Part shown: piece by piece, positions 50,426 to 57,862 of the stretch
Layout: every line of letters begins with the position of its first letter
How positions within the stretch are numbered: position 1 is the stretch's first letter
Origin: a virus
Length of the DNA: 64,000 nucleotides
IMG/VR virus record: IMGVR_UViG_3300028558_000028
Coordinates: 1 to 64,000 of that record
Strand: one strand, 5' to 3'
Made by a program: the position numbers and the translations under genes
Notes under the pieces: generated by a model
What the model saw: the letters and a program-made list of their open reading frames with translations, nothing else
Told to the model about the DNA's origin: nothing
The model's database searches: none

Positions 50426-50510
50426 TGGTTGCGCGGGCGGGATTTGAACCCGCGACATGAAACTTACGGGGTAGAACTCCGATCGTCATCGGCTCTTGCC
50501 CCTGCGCGCG
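50426..50510 (-). tRNA. Degenerate tRNA-like element A (85 nt)
   Basis: On the minus strand the 3' end is a perfect T arm, GCGGG-TTCAAAT-CCCGC, followed by CCGCGCA, A and CCA. A 5' CGCGCGC would pair at positions 2-6 only, with C1-A72 unpaired as in initiator tRNAs and a C-C clash at 7-66. The middle does not fold into a clean D or anticodon arm; anticodon is uncertain. A decayed tRNA or tRNA-like RNA. Confidence 0.4.
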
Positions 50511-50563
50511 ATCCACTGCTACCATGAGCAGATTCCTGCGCGAATTTGGGTGCCGCTCGAAAC

Positions 50564-50637
50564 TGGTTGCGGGTGCCGAGTTGAACGGCCTGCGTCGGCT
50601 TATGAGACCGAGGAGCGCACCGGCGCTCTTACCCGCC
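50564..50637 (-). tRNA. tRNA-Met(CAT)-like gene B with initiator-like features (74 nt)
   Basis: Minus strand: acceptor GGCGGGT/ACCCGCA with an unpaired G1-A72; D arm GAGC-GCCGGTGC-GCTC, so A11-U24; anticodon arm TCGGT-CTCATAA-GCCGA (anticodon CAT); variable loop CGCAG; T arm only 4 bp, GCCG-TTCAACT-CGGC; discriminator A and encoded CCA. The A11-U24 pair and 1-72 mismatch are initiator traits, whereas the three G-C anticodon-stem pairs are incomplete (31-39 is U-G). Confidence 0.6.
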
Positions 50638-50640
50638 ACA

Positions 50641-50685
50641 GCGGTGGACTGTCAGCTCTGGCGAGCTACCGGATTGCTCCACCGC
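50641..50685 (-). other. Compact tRNA-5'-half-like hairpin C
   Basis: A perfect 7-bp inverted repeat GCGGTGG/CCACCGC encloses 31 bases. On the minus strand the inside begins GAGCAATCCGGTAGCTC, almost identical to the D arm of bacterial initiator tRNA. No T arm is present, so it may be a fragment of a duplicated tRNA gene. Confidence 0.4.
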
Positions 50686-50859
50686 GACATGAACTTTGGT
50701 GCTCGGGAGGGCGGCAGAAACCCCGCTGCCGTCCTCTCCACCGGAAAGGACGGCCCCGGCTGATCTGCTCGCCGGGCCTTACCTGCCGGCCTGGCTGAGC
50801 GTCGGACGCGATCCGACACATAGAATTTCCTGAGCCTGTACAATGGAAACGACCTGCCG

Positions 50860-51402
50860 TCAATGCCGCTGGAATCGGTAAACCACAGCAAGAGCCCGAA
50901 GCCCAGGCAAGATCCACAGCTTTTCGGCCCAGCTCGGCTGATGTTGATAGACGCAGACGCGCTCCAGGACGTCCAGGACGCCCAATCCTCCGGGAAGACC
51001 TGAGATTGCCTCGCGACCCTCCAAATGCCGCCGGCGGGCCTTTTCCGCTCGCTTGCGGGCCTCTTTCTGCCCATCATGGGTCTCGGCATCTGGAGATCGG
51101 CCCGAGCCAACCTCGAAGTTTGGCGACCGTGCACTGCCTGGCGGAGCATTGATCGATTGATCGTAGCTGAGCTTGCGGCTGGCATATTCGCGGCCGGCGG
51201 CGTATTCGGCGCTCGTGATCTCTCCCTGGAGGTACATCGCCCCGAGCGGATCGCCCCATTGCGGATCGGCAGCCCCGGCCTTCGCCTGATCTGCGAGGCG
51301 ACGAAAGGTGGCCGGTGCCGTCTCGTTATGGTTCCTGGCGCGCTGGCCCGAGGGGTAGCGCTCGCCCGGCACTGGCTTGCGTCCTGCTTTGCTCTTCGCC
51401 AT
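50860..51402 (-). CDS. Conserved-looking phage protein upstream of terminase, 180 aa
   Basis: From MAKSKAGRKPVPGERYPSGQ, a basic start; middle GDPLGAMYLQGEITSAEYAA, and a C-terminal helical domain with LDVLERVCVYQHQPSWAEKL. I associate this architecture with alphaproteobacterial prophage proteins next to terS. Function unknown; possibly DNA binding. Confidence 0.6.
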   Translation of the reverse strand: MAKSKAGRKPVPGERYPSGQRARNHNETAPATFRRLADQAKAGAADPQWGDPLGAMYLQGEITSAEYAAGREYASRKLSYDQSINAPPGSARSPNFEVGSGRSPDAETHDGQKEARKRAEKARRRHLEGREAISGLPGGLGVLDVLERVCVYQHQPSWAEKLWILPGLRALAVVYRFQRH

Positions 51403-51483
51403 GGTCAGCATCGTTCCCTCGTTTGTCAGAATGCACCTTCGCCGAGATCATGCATGGGGCTAGTCACTTTCGCTGGAGGAGCT

Positions 51484-51606
51484 TCAGAGCCCCTTCTCGA
51501 TGGGCCTCAATGATGCGCCCGTGTACAGCGTGCCATTTCCACGAAACGTCATCTCGAACCCGTAAGTGTGTGGCGCTCCGGGCGCAGGCTCTGGAAACCA
51601 CATCAT
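51484..51606 (-). CDS. Small hypothetical protein, 40 aa
   Basis: Begins at an ATGATG overlapping the previous stop. MMWFPEPAPGAPHTYGFEMT is followed by FRGNGTLYTGASLRPIEKGL: compact beta-type composition. The coupling and non-random composition make it likely real. Confidence 0.5.
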   Translation of the reverse strand: MMWFPEPAPGAPHTYGFEMTFRGNGTLYTGASLRPIEKGL

Positions 51607-51863
51607 GTTCCGCCCCCCAGTTTGGCCCGCATCGCGAGATACTCGCGGGCGACGTCCAGAAGTGCGCCAACCGAAATCGCTATCTGCTGCATCCTATCAC
51701 CGTCATCGACAGCGAGGCTAAAGTGACGGCTGGCCAGTTGGTCCGGAATAGCCATCCAAGCCCTTACGTCGCTATCAAGCCGTAAGATTCGTAGCCTCTC
51801 TTGAAAGGCAGCCTCCCGGTCTTCCACTGAGGCCTCAACAGGCTTGCGCGTTCGCTGTTTCAT
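51603..51863 (-). CDS. Hypothetical protein, 86 aa
   Basis: Charged helical N-terminus (EASVEDREAAFQERLRILRL) and a second helix (QIAISVGALLDVAREYLAMR). No family. ATGA overlaps on both sides place it in the minus-strand early run. Confidence 0.5.
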   Translation of the reverse strand: MKQRTRKPVEASVEDREAAFQERLRILRLDSDVRAWMAIPDQLASRHFSLAVDDGDRMQQIAISVGALLDVAREYLAMRAKLGGGT

Positions 51864-52078
51864 GTCCCTGTTCCCTTTTTCTCTGCGGGAGTGGAGATGG
51901 GCGGGAGGGGGTAGAAGCCGGCGAACCAGTCTTCCGGTAGCCTCCCCGCCGTCGCGAGCGGACCGGCCACGCCCCAGCCAAAATCAAATATCACCGGCTT
52001 GATTTTCCCTTGCTCGGCGAGATAGTTGATCGTCGCGCCGTGCTCGGATGCAATGGCCTTGATCAGGTCTGTCCTCAC
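51860..52078 (-). CDS. Hypothetical protein, 72 aa
   Basis: MRTDLIKAIASEHGATINYL and FDFGWGVAGPLATAGRLPED with a Pro-rich C-terminus. ATGA-coupled to both neighbours. No family recognised. Confidence 0.5.
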   Translation of the reverse strand: MRTDLIKAIASEHGATINYLAEQGKIKPVIFDFGWGVAGPLATAGRLPEDWFAGFYPLPPISTPAEKKGTGT

Positions 52079-52791
52079 GCCGCATCCTCCTTGCGATGGT
52101 TCAGAGAGGCGAGGGCCTCGGGGGAGAGCTGCGATTCCGGCATCGGCTCGCGGAGAAGGCGTTCAAGCCTGGCTTTCGCCTCGTCCTCGGTCAAAGGCCA
52201 GTGATCCTTGCCCTTCGGCCGGCCGATCTCAGCCTGGAGTTCCGCAAATCCCCGCTCGACCGCCGCGCGCTCGGCTTCGGTCTGCTCACGCACGACGGCC
52301 GCGCGCAGAATCCGATCGATCACCGCCAGCTCCTCGCGGAGCGGATGGAACAGCTTGTCGGCCTCTTTGCGCAGGTCAGCCGCCGACGGCTCGAAACCCG
52401 TGTGCGCGCCCGCGCGTGCACCGAGCCAAAGCTCGCATGCCCCTCGGATAGCCCAGGCCGGCAAGCCACGCAGCACGCCTCGGTATACGGCGATCCTCTG
52501 CCGCAGCGACACGTCCGAATCCCGTGCGCCGCCGAACCCCATGAACAGGGTGCTCAGGATGAAATCGATATCGCTATCCGAGGCTGCGCCGAGGCCGGCG
52601 GCGATCTCGGAGCGGCGTTCATTCAGGGCCAGGACGTCGCTATCGGTCGGCGCGTCGCGGGAAGAGATCGAGTGATGGCCCGCGCGCTCCCACTTCAGGC
52701 GGTTGCGATAGTTCGCCAACGCGACGGCCATTTCGCGGCTCTGTGGCTTCGGTTTCACCTGTCGGGTATTGCGGATTGCCAGATTGGTCAT
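52075..52791 (-). CDS. Phage early protein possibly linked to replication, 238 aa
   Basis: Helical protein: MAVALANYRNRLKWERAGHH is an internal alternative start at 52731. Middle AVYRGVLRGLPAWAIRGACE and LGARAGAHTGFEPSAADLRK, then a charged helix. It overlaps the 3' end of the upstream replication-type gene by 152 bases. Resembles helicase-loader-like companions by position only. Confidence 0.5.
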   Translation of the reverse strand: MTNLAIRNTRQVKPKPQSREMAVALANYRNRLKWERAGHHSISSRDAPTDSDVLALNERRSEIAAGLGAASDSDIDFILSTLFMGFGGARDSDVSLRQRIAVYRGVLRGLPAWAIRGACELWLGARAGAHTGFEPSAADLRKEADKLFHPLREELAVIDRILRAAVVREQTEAERAAVERGFAELQAEIGRPKGKDHWPLTEDEAKARLERLLREPMPESQLSPEALASLNHRKEDAA

Positions 52792-53398
52792 CGAGCATTC
52801 TCTGCGCGGCTTCGCGTTGGATTTCGGCAAGCGTGTCAAGGCGGGTCGGACGCGGGCCGGCGCGAACTGGCGGGACGAGCCCTTCGTCATCCCAACATCC
52901 GCGTGTGAGCCAGACGACCGGCGATTTGATGTAGCGCGGCTCAACCCCGCGTACAGATTCCGCATACCGGCCGGCGCCATCGATGAGAACCTGCGGATCT
53001 AGGCCGGTCTTGACGAGCGCATGGAACTTAGCCTCGGCTGCCTTTTTTTCGATCCGCTTCGGGTAGGCAGCAATGAATTCGAGGAACCTCGCGCTCGCGT
53101 GACGAACACCGAGCGAAGCGAGGATGGAAGGGGTTTTTTCTTTAGGGGGTGCGGGGGACGTTTCTTTAGGGGAAGGATCGGTAACGCCTGTCACAGAATG
53201 TAACTGTGTGTCATGGTATGTAACGTTACCATCCGTTACGTCACGTGACAGTTGCCTGAGAGCGCGGCTTTTCCGCGTGCGCTCTGCCTGACGCTCAAGT
53301 CGCTGCCGTTCCTTCTCTTCGCGATCGCTTTCAACGGCCCTTACAGCGGCGGCGATCATCTCAGGAGACGCGCCGGCCGACACGAGGGCATCGATCAT
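52640..53398 (-). CDS. Replication-initiation-type phage protein, 252 aa
   Basis: TGATG start overlap. An N-terminal helical part (MIDALVSAGASPEMIAAAVR) and a charged linker lead to a C-terminal domain with LEFIAAYPKRIEKKAAEAKF, LVKTGLDPQVLIDGAGRYAE and EPRYIKSPVVWLTRGCWDDE. This C-terminal block (ARxxKxALK...YIxxPxTWLxxxxW) is the hallmark of phage replisome-organiser proteins. Confidence 0.65.
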   Translation of the reverse strand: MIDALVSAGASPEMIAAAVRAVESDREEKERQRLERQAERTRKSRALRQLSRDVTDGNVTYHDTQLHSVTGVTDPSPKETSPAPPKEKTPSILASLGVRHASARFLEFIAAYPKRIEKKAAEAKFHALVKTGLDPQVLIDGAGRYAESVRGVEPRYIKSPVVWLTRGCWDDEGLVPPVRAGPRPTRLDTLAEIQREAAQRMLDDQSGNPQYPTGETEATEPRNGRRVGELSQPPEVGARGPSLDLFPRRADR

Positions 53399-53808
53399 CA
53401 GCACGAGCTGCGACAAGCGCCCTCCTCGCCTGGCGGCAACCGAACATATTCCCAGAGCGAGTCCCTGAAGTCGTGATCTCCTGCGCCGAGGCCGAAGAAC
53501 ACCCACTCCGTCTCGATGGCAGTTTCGACACCCTCTACCGCCTCATCCGGAGCTATATCGAACCATTCTCGCTGCATCCTTTGATCATTGTATAGGAAGT
53601 GGAACTCACGCTCGATTTTTGACGCTCTGGCGCGCGTCGGGAATCTAAAGGTGCGAAGGAGGGCAATGGGGTTCGGACATGCCGTGGCGAGGCCCTCCAG
53701 ACGGCGCGACGGGTCCGTGCTGATGCCAACCTTCACCGGCGATACGGGAACGCTGCCACGCATGGTGGCTATGACATAGACGAAGCAGTTCCGATCGAGA
53801 GACCGCAT
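53398..53808 (-). CDS. GIY-YIG/Mug113-type nuclease-like protein
   Basis: 136 aa. FVYVIATMRGSVPVSPVKVG and ISTDPSRRLEGLATACPNPI are the YIG-strand pair and Arg helix, followed by ASKIEREFHFLYNDQRMQRE with a Glu-x3-His. Compare the HTH-fused relative at 7228-7737. Likely a DNA or RNA nuclease domain; targets unknown. Lies next to the replication-type gene. Confidence 0.7.
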   Translation of the reverse strand: MRSLDRNCFVYVIATMRGSVPVSPVKVGISTDPSRRLEGLATACPNPIALLRTFRFPTRARASKIEREFHFLYNDQRMQREWFDIAPDEAVEGVETAIETEWVFFGLGAGDHDFRDSLWEYVRLPPGEEGACRSSC

Positions 53809-54063
53809 CTACCGCACCCCGTCCACGTGCTCGGCGGCTTTGGATAGGAGCTTGCTTTGGACCGCGGTCAGCATTGGAGATAAAAGACTTGGCCATACGC
53901 AAAGGATCAGTGTATACCATACGGGAGTTATATATTGATTGTAACGACTTTCCATGCGTTTATTTGCGTGAGATACTCGGAGAAATCGACCCTTATAGCT
54001 CAGAGGGTGCGGCTTGTCATCGACACAAACCACCTTCTGTCCGACATGTAAGTTCGCGCTCAT
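53809..54063 (-). pseudogene. Small phage protein gene disrupted by an internal inversion
   Basis: The N-terminus MSANLHVGQKVVCVDDKPHP is that of a phage protein family that should continue with a KGxVYTIRE-type segment. Here the minus frame continues as KGRFLRVSHANKRMESRYNQ, not resembling it. The missing part (IRKGSVYTIRELYI then CVYLREI) is present on the plus strand at 53883-53994. Reversing that segment restores one 84-aa frame from start to the existing stop. Confidence 0.65.
53883..53994 (+). other. Inverted DNA segment inside a small gene (about 112 bp)
   Basis: The plus strand encodes KDLAIRKGSVYTIRELYIDC and NDFPCVYLREILGEIDP without stops, in the orientation opposite to the host gene. 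Ends carry only weak inverted similarity (GAG..ATAA at 53877-53883, TTATAGCTC at 53993-54001). Composition is AT-rich. Both orientations leave an open frame. Confidence 0.6.
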
Positions 54064-54455
54064 GCCTCATCCCTCACAAGCCTAGTGGGAATCTCGACGC
54101 CAGCCTCCCGCGTCTGAATGCCGGCGGAGCGGAGGACGATCTTGACGTCGTCGATCGAGCGGACGACGGCCCAGACGTACCCGCCGAGCGCGGTGACCCT
54201 CATGCCGAAGGCGCGCTGTTCTGGGCTGACGCGACCTTTCTCAGCCTTGACTTCGAGCAGGAGCGTTTGGCCGCCGCCGGGCATGACGATGAGATCGGGG
54301 AAGCCCGGGAGCACGCCGAGGCGCTTCATCTTCCGAGCCTCGCCTTCCGTGCGGCCGCCGCCGTTTGGGACATGCGCTATGATCGCGTGCGGGAGCATGG
54401 CCTGGAGCCACGAGAGGATGCTGACGTGCACGGTGTCCTCGGGCTTCCAGGTCAC
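54060..54455 (-). CDS. VRR-NUC domain nuclease
   Basis: 131 aa from the GTG in a GTGA overlap. IIAHVPNGGGRTEGEARKMK, LGVLPGFPDLIVMPGGGQTL and LLEVKAEKGRVSPEQ provide the PD-(D/E)xK core: Asp in FPDL and Glu-x-Lys in LEVK. VRR-NUC proteins of phages cut structured DNA and may act in replication or recombination. Confidence 0.85.
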   Translation of the reverse strand: MTWKPEDTVHVSILSWLQAMLPHAIIAHVPNGGGRTEGEARKMKRLGVLPGFPDLIVMPGGGQTLLLEVKAEKGRVSPEQRAFGMRVTALGGYVWAVVRSIDDVKIVLRSAGIQTREAGVEIPTRLVRDEA

Positions 54456-54781
54456 GGATGCCACCCTGGAACTGTTCGATATTCGACGGGACGACCTTCC
54501 GATTCCGCCCGAACGATGCCCTTTTGCATGCCGCGCGAAATGCCAAAATCGGTGTAAACTGCCGTTAGATGAGCGCGGGACCCCCACGCCAAGCCCGCCT
54601 CAATTCCCAAGCGTCTCTGACGCGGATCGGCATCGTCGAGAACGCCTTCCTGAGTATAGAGCAGGTGAGACGCGAATGGATATTCACCCCGCTTGAAGCA
54701 ATCCGCAATCGCAGCGCGCGCATAGGCAAGGTTGCGCTCGACTTCGCCAGCGAAGGGGCTTTCAACAATGACGAGCTTCAT
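54452..54781 (-). CDS. Phage protein of the nucleoside-deoxyribosyltransferase-like / DUF7768 type
   Basis: 109 aa. MKLVIVESPFAGEVERNLAY, GEYPFASHLLYTQEGVLDD and GIEAGLAWGSRAHLTAVYTD are typical of this frequent phage family, which looks like a Rossmann-type fold. The activity is unknown to me; nucleotide metabolism is a guess. Confidence 0.7.
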   Translation of the reverse strand: MKLVIVESPFAGEVERNLAYARAAIADCFKRGEYPFASHLLYTQEGVLDDADPRQRRLGIEAGLAWGSRAHLTAVYTDFGISRGMQKGIVRAESEGRPVEYRTVPGWHP

Positions 54782-55992
54782 GCTCCGCCTCCGCCGAAGA
54801 GAGGACCGGCATCTACCGGCAAGCCCCGTGCCTTGACGCTTTCCCGCGCGCGCTCGTCCCGACCGGCAAGAACAAGCGCCATGCGCCGTTCAATGTCGGC
54901 GATGTATTCGGCCTCGCGCTCAATCAGGATGGCGCTGAACCCCTCGCGGTAAGCGGCCTCGCCAGTTGTCCCGGTTCCAGCGAAGCAATCAAGGACGGTC
55001 CCGCCGGGCGGCGTGATCAGGCGAGCTAGTTCCTGGATGAGATCCAGCGGCTTGACTGTCGGATGCTTGGACCCGAGTCGATCGTCGGCACCCGCCTTCG
55101 AGGACCAGAAGAACCGCGCCGCGGAACCGCAATCAGCGCGAGCGACGGATGCTGGTCGGCCGGCGAATTGCCCGTACACTGCATTTGTTAAATTGCTTGG
55201 TTCATCCCCTCGCACGTTGCCTTGCTGGCCGTCGCTGTCAGGAAACGCTGCGACAACCTCTGGCGATCCGTCGTGCATGACGTTGGCAGGCCAGCGGCCG
55301 CGTCCGGGAACCCGAGGGGCAAAAGCGCCGTTCAACCCGTCTACATAGATATAAGCACCGGCACCGGCACCGGCACCGGCACCGGCACATCCGCCATTGT
55401 CCCCTACGAGGCACCCGTCAATGTTCACGGCCCCAGTCCCCCAGTACTCCACGTTCATAGTGCCGTTCTTTTCCGAGAACGGCTTCTGTCCCATGTAGAT
55501 CGGTTCAAGCGCCGGCTTGAGAGCCTGGCCGCCATAGCGCCAACCTTCCCGCCCAGGTACGTGAACGCGATGCGCCTTCGGAAAACCTTGGCCAAACAGC
55601 CAGCCGATGAACGGATGCGTGATGAAACCGGCATCCTCGATCGCGACCGACATGCGACCGAAGGTCCGGGAAGATGAGAATGCGAGGATGTACGCGCCCG
55701 GCTTCAGAACGCGGAGCACTTTCGCCCACGTTTCGACGCGGAAGGCGATATCCCCGCCGTCCCACTGCTTGCCCATGAAACCGGCGCTCGCGCGGGAATA
55801 GAGGCCGTCCGAACCATGCTGCGCGGCCGCCGCGCCGTTCGCGCCGAAGCGCTTGACGATCGAGGCCAAATGGTAGGGCGGATCGCAGACGACAGAGTCC
55901 ACGCTGTTCTCGGGCAGCGTGTCGAGCACGGCGAGACAATCGCCATGGTGCAGCTCGACGCGGCCGTTCAGGAACAGTCGAGCCTCACCCAT
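54778..55992 (-). CDS. DNA adenine/cytosine-N4 methyltransferase (DPPY, beta-class order)
   Basis: 404 aa from MGEARLFLNG. Catalytic VDSVVCDPPYHLASIV comes first and the SAM-binding VLDCFAGTGTTGEAAYREGF later, with KHPTVKPLDLIQELARL between: the beta-class N-methyltransferase order. An internal Gly-Ala run (near residues 200-210) is encoded by a hexamer tandem repeat. It probably protects phage DNA from restriction or marks replication origin sites. ATGGGTGA overlap with the upstream gene. Confidence 0.88.
   Translation of the reverse strand: MGEARLFLNGRVELHHGDCLAVLDTLPENSVDSVVCDPPYHLASIVKRFGANGAAAAQHGSDGLYSRASAGFMGKQWDGGDIAFRVETWAKVLRVLKPGAYILAFSSSRTFGRMSVAIEDAGFITHPFIGWLFGQGFPKAHRVHVPGREGWRYGGQALKPALEPIYMGQKPFSEKNGTMNVEYWGTGAVNIDGCLVGDNGGCAGAGAGAGAGAYIYVDGLNGAFAPRVPGRGRWPANVMHDGSPEVVAAFPDSDGQQGNVRGDEPSNLTNAVYGQFAGRPASVARADCGSAARFFWSSKAGADDRLGSKHPTVKPLDLIQELARLITPPGGTVLDCFAGTGTTGEAAYREGFSAILIEREAEYIADIERRMALVLAGRDERARESVKARGLPVDAGPLFGGGGA
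55355..55388 (-). repeat. Hexanucleotide tandem repeat (GCACCG)5.7 inside the methyltransferase gene
   Basis: GCACCG is repeated five full times plus four bases. Each unit encodes Gly-Ala on the minus strand. Copy-number change would lengthen a flexible loop by two residues per unit without a frameshift. Confidence 0.85.
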
Positions 55993-56182
55993 TGAGACGC
56001 TCCTCGACGCTCTCCAGCTCCAGCGCGGGCTCCTCTTCCCGCACCGACCTTTCATGCGCGTTGATGATCAGCCGCTGGTCCGTGCCGTGATCGCAGGGAA
56101 CGCGAACGGTCATCCATCCGTCGGGGCCGACGGAGAGAATCTTGGCGCGGATCAGGATGTGATCGCCGGGGCGGAGGGTCAC
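55985..56182 (-). CDS. Small beta-rich hypothetical protein, 65 aa
   Basis: MTLRPGDHILIRAKILSVGP and GWMTVRVPCDHGTDQRLII suggest an OB- or SH3-like barrel. Coupled by ATGA upstream and ATGGGTGA downstream. Unknown function in the early row. Confidence 0.55.
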   Translation of the reverse strand: MTLRPGDHILIRAKILSVGPDGWMTVRVPCDHGTDQRLIINAHERSVREEEPALELESVEERLNG

Positions 56183-56499
56183 GAACGGCTCCCGTCGTCG
56201 AGAACAGCCTCAACCAGGCCATCGGTCAGGATGGCTTCCAGCAGCTGCCGGGCCAGCACTGGAGGCTGCTCGCCGCGCTTGGTGGCTGAAGCCGAAAGGG
56301 AATCCAGAGCCGCCGGCGACAGACCGTGAATGGCAAGCGATAGCGATAGCGGCAGCCACCCCTTCATGCGGGCGTAGCGGATATAGCCGCCGACGTGCCT
56401 CGGCGGTATTGAGAGTTGGCGCGCGATCTCACCTTGCTTGCAACCTTTGGAAACCAGGGCCGCGACAGCGGCGGTCAAAGGCGCTTTGCTCTCACTCAT
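56179..56499 (-). CDS. HTH-containing hypothetical protein, 106 aa
   Basis: AAVAALVSKGCKQGEIARQL and SIPPRHVGGYIRYARMKGWL form a plausible HTH (Q-x-x-I-A-R-x-L ... V-x-x-Y-I). Start at MSESKAPL with ATGA coupling to GcrA. It may act as a transcription factor or terminase-like HTH; not placed in a family. Confidence 0.55.
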   Translation of the reverse strand: MSESKAPLTAAVAALVSKGCKQGEIARQLSIPPRHVGGYIRYARMKGWLPLSLSLAIHGLSPAALDSLSASATKRGEQPPVLARQLLEAILTDGLVEAVLDDGSRS

Positions 56500-56948
56500 C
56501 GTGCAACTCCAACATGAACGAACGCGATTTGCGCATGGGCCTCGCAATACGGCGGCTCGATTGGAGCCGCATTGCAGAAGCGGAAATCGGGTTGGCACGG
56601 ATCGCCGATCGGCCATCGGCAGGTATGCGCATCGAGGGCGGCGGTAGCCTCAGCACCGAAGCCGAGGGCCGGACCGAATGCCGCCCGCGCCGCTGTCGAG
56701 CGAGCGGCTTCGCTGAGTGGCTTCGCGATCGGCGAAGGCTTCGGCGGAACGAACTTGCGCTGAACCGGCGGGGTCGGCGGCGCGACCGGCCGCTTTGGCC
56801 TTGGCGGGCAGCGAACGCCAACCCGGGCCATCTTGCTGATGATGGCGCTCTTGCTCGCGCCGATCGCCTGGCCGATGGTGGCAGCGCTTATGCCCTGCTC
56901 CCATAGCTTGCTCGCGATGGAGACGCGCTCTTCGGTCCAGAAGTCCAC
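56496..56948 (-). CDS. gcrA: GcrA-family cell-cycle regulator-like protein
   Basis: 150 aa from the GTG (V)DFWTEERVSIASKLWEQG. GISAATIGQAIGASKSAIIS is the GcrA HTH and CRWPIGDPCQPDFRFCN with PYCEAHAQIAF the conserved C-terminus. Alphaproteobacterial GcrA binds sigma70 and m6A-methylated promoters and controls the cell cycle. A phage copy next to adenine-type methyltransferases could redirect that control. Confidence 0.85.
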   Translation of the reverse strand: MDFWTEERVSIASKLWEQGISAATIGQAIGASKSAIISKMARVGVRCPPRPKRPVAPPTPPVQRKFVPPKPSPIAKPLSEAARSTAARAAFGPALGFGAEATAALDAHTCRWPIGDPCQPDFRFCNAAPIEPPYCEAHAQIAFVHVGVAR

Positions 56949-56952
56949 GGCG

Positions 56953-57849
56953 TCAGTCCTCCGGACGCCCTTCGTAGGTCGGGAGGGCCGTCTCATCTTC
57001 GACGCGCTTCAGGTCCGAAAGGAGCTGCGTCCGCAGAGCGAGGTCCGGCCGATAGAGCTGGTAGAACCAGTTGATCTTGGCGCCGTCCCGCCGATAGCGC
57101 AGGCGTGCGGTGATACGGACGGGATCGCCGTCGAGGAACAGCGGAACCTGCAGGATGAAAAGGCCGGGAATGATGAGCTTCTGGCCGTTCGCATCGTTGT
57201 GGGTCTCTTCGTAGACCACCTGCGTCTCGCCCGACTGCAGGAACCGGATGTCTTTGATCTTCGCTTCGACCGAGATCTGCATCCCGCGCGAGAGCGTGAT
57301 CAGATCGGACGGCGCGGCGATCTTCGTCTGAAAGAGACGCTCGAACTCGCTCTTCTCCGCGGCGAGCGGCGAGGCCAAGTCGGCGATGTGCTCCTCGACG
57401 AACGCCGCCCAATCGAGCTGGCTCATGGGCTTCGCGTCCATAACGCGCCAAGACAGCCATTCCAGCGAGAGCGGGAACGAGTAGACGATGCGGTGCTGAC
57501 CGAAGCGCGGACCGTGATCCATCTTGTGATAGTCGATAACCGCCGTGAGAGACGGGCTCTGGCCGGCAATGTCGGCGAAGACCGCCGAGTCCTCGTCCTT
57601 GTGGCGATTGACGAGATCGACGAAGGACGTGAGTGTGGTGGTGTACGCGGTGCCTCTCAGGCGCTTCGGGGCCACGCGCCAAGCGTCGAGCAGCGCCTGC
57701 GCCGGCTCGACCACAACGCCCTTATCGGTGTTCCGCGCGATGAACGGGATAGGCTCCTCGCGGATGGAGCTTTCCTGAATGGTGAAGACCTGCGCGCCGG
57801 CCGCGTTCCGGGCAAGCTCGGCAATCTCTTTGACGCCCTGGTTATCCAT
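56953..57849 (-). CDS. DUF2303-family phage protein
   Basis: 298 aa. FTIQESSIREEPIPFIARNT, GPRFGQHRIVYSFPLSLEWL and MDAKPMSQLDWAAFVEEHIA are family marks. DUF2303 (YfdQ-like) proteins occur in early regions of many prophages; function unknown. The ribosome site AGGAGG precedes the ATG by 7 bases. Confidence 0.85.
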   Translation of the reverse strand: MDNQGVKEIAELARNAAGAQVFTIQESSIREEPIPFIARNTDKGVVVEPAQALLDAWRVAPKRLRGTAYTTTLTSFVDLVNRHKDEDSAVFADIAGQSPSLTAVIDYHKMDHGPRFGQHRIVYSFPLSLEWLSWRVMDAKPMSQLDWAAFVEEHIADLASPLAAEKSEFERLFQTKIAAPSDLITLSRGMQISVEAKIKDIRFLQSGETQVVYEETHNDANGQKLIIPGLFILQVPLFLDGDPVRITARLRYRRDGAKINWFYQLYRPDLALRTQLLSDLKRVEDETALPTYEGRPED

Positions 57850-57862
57850 ATACCCCTCCTGA

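Noticed and set aside
53874-54557. 227-aa plus-strand gene
   Set aside because: Only the inverted segment looks coding; the remainder is antisense to VRR-NUC.
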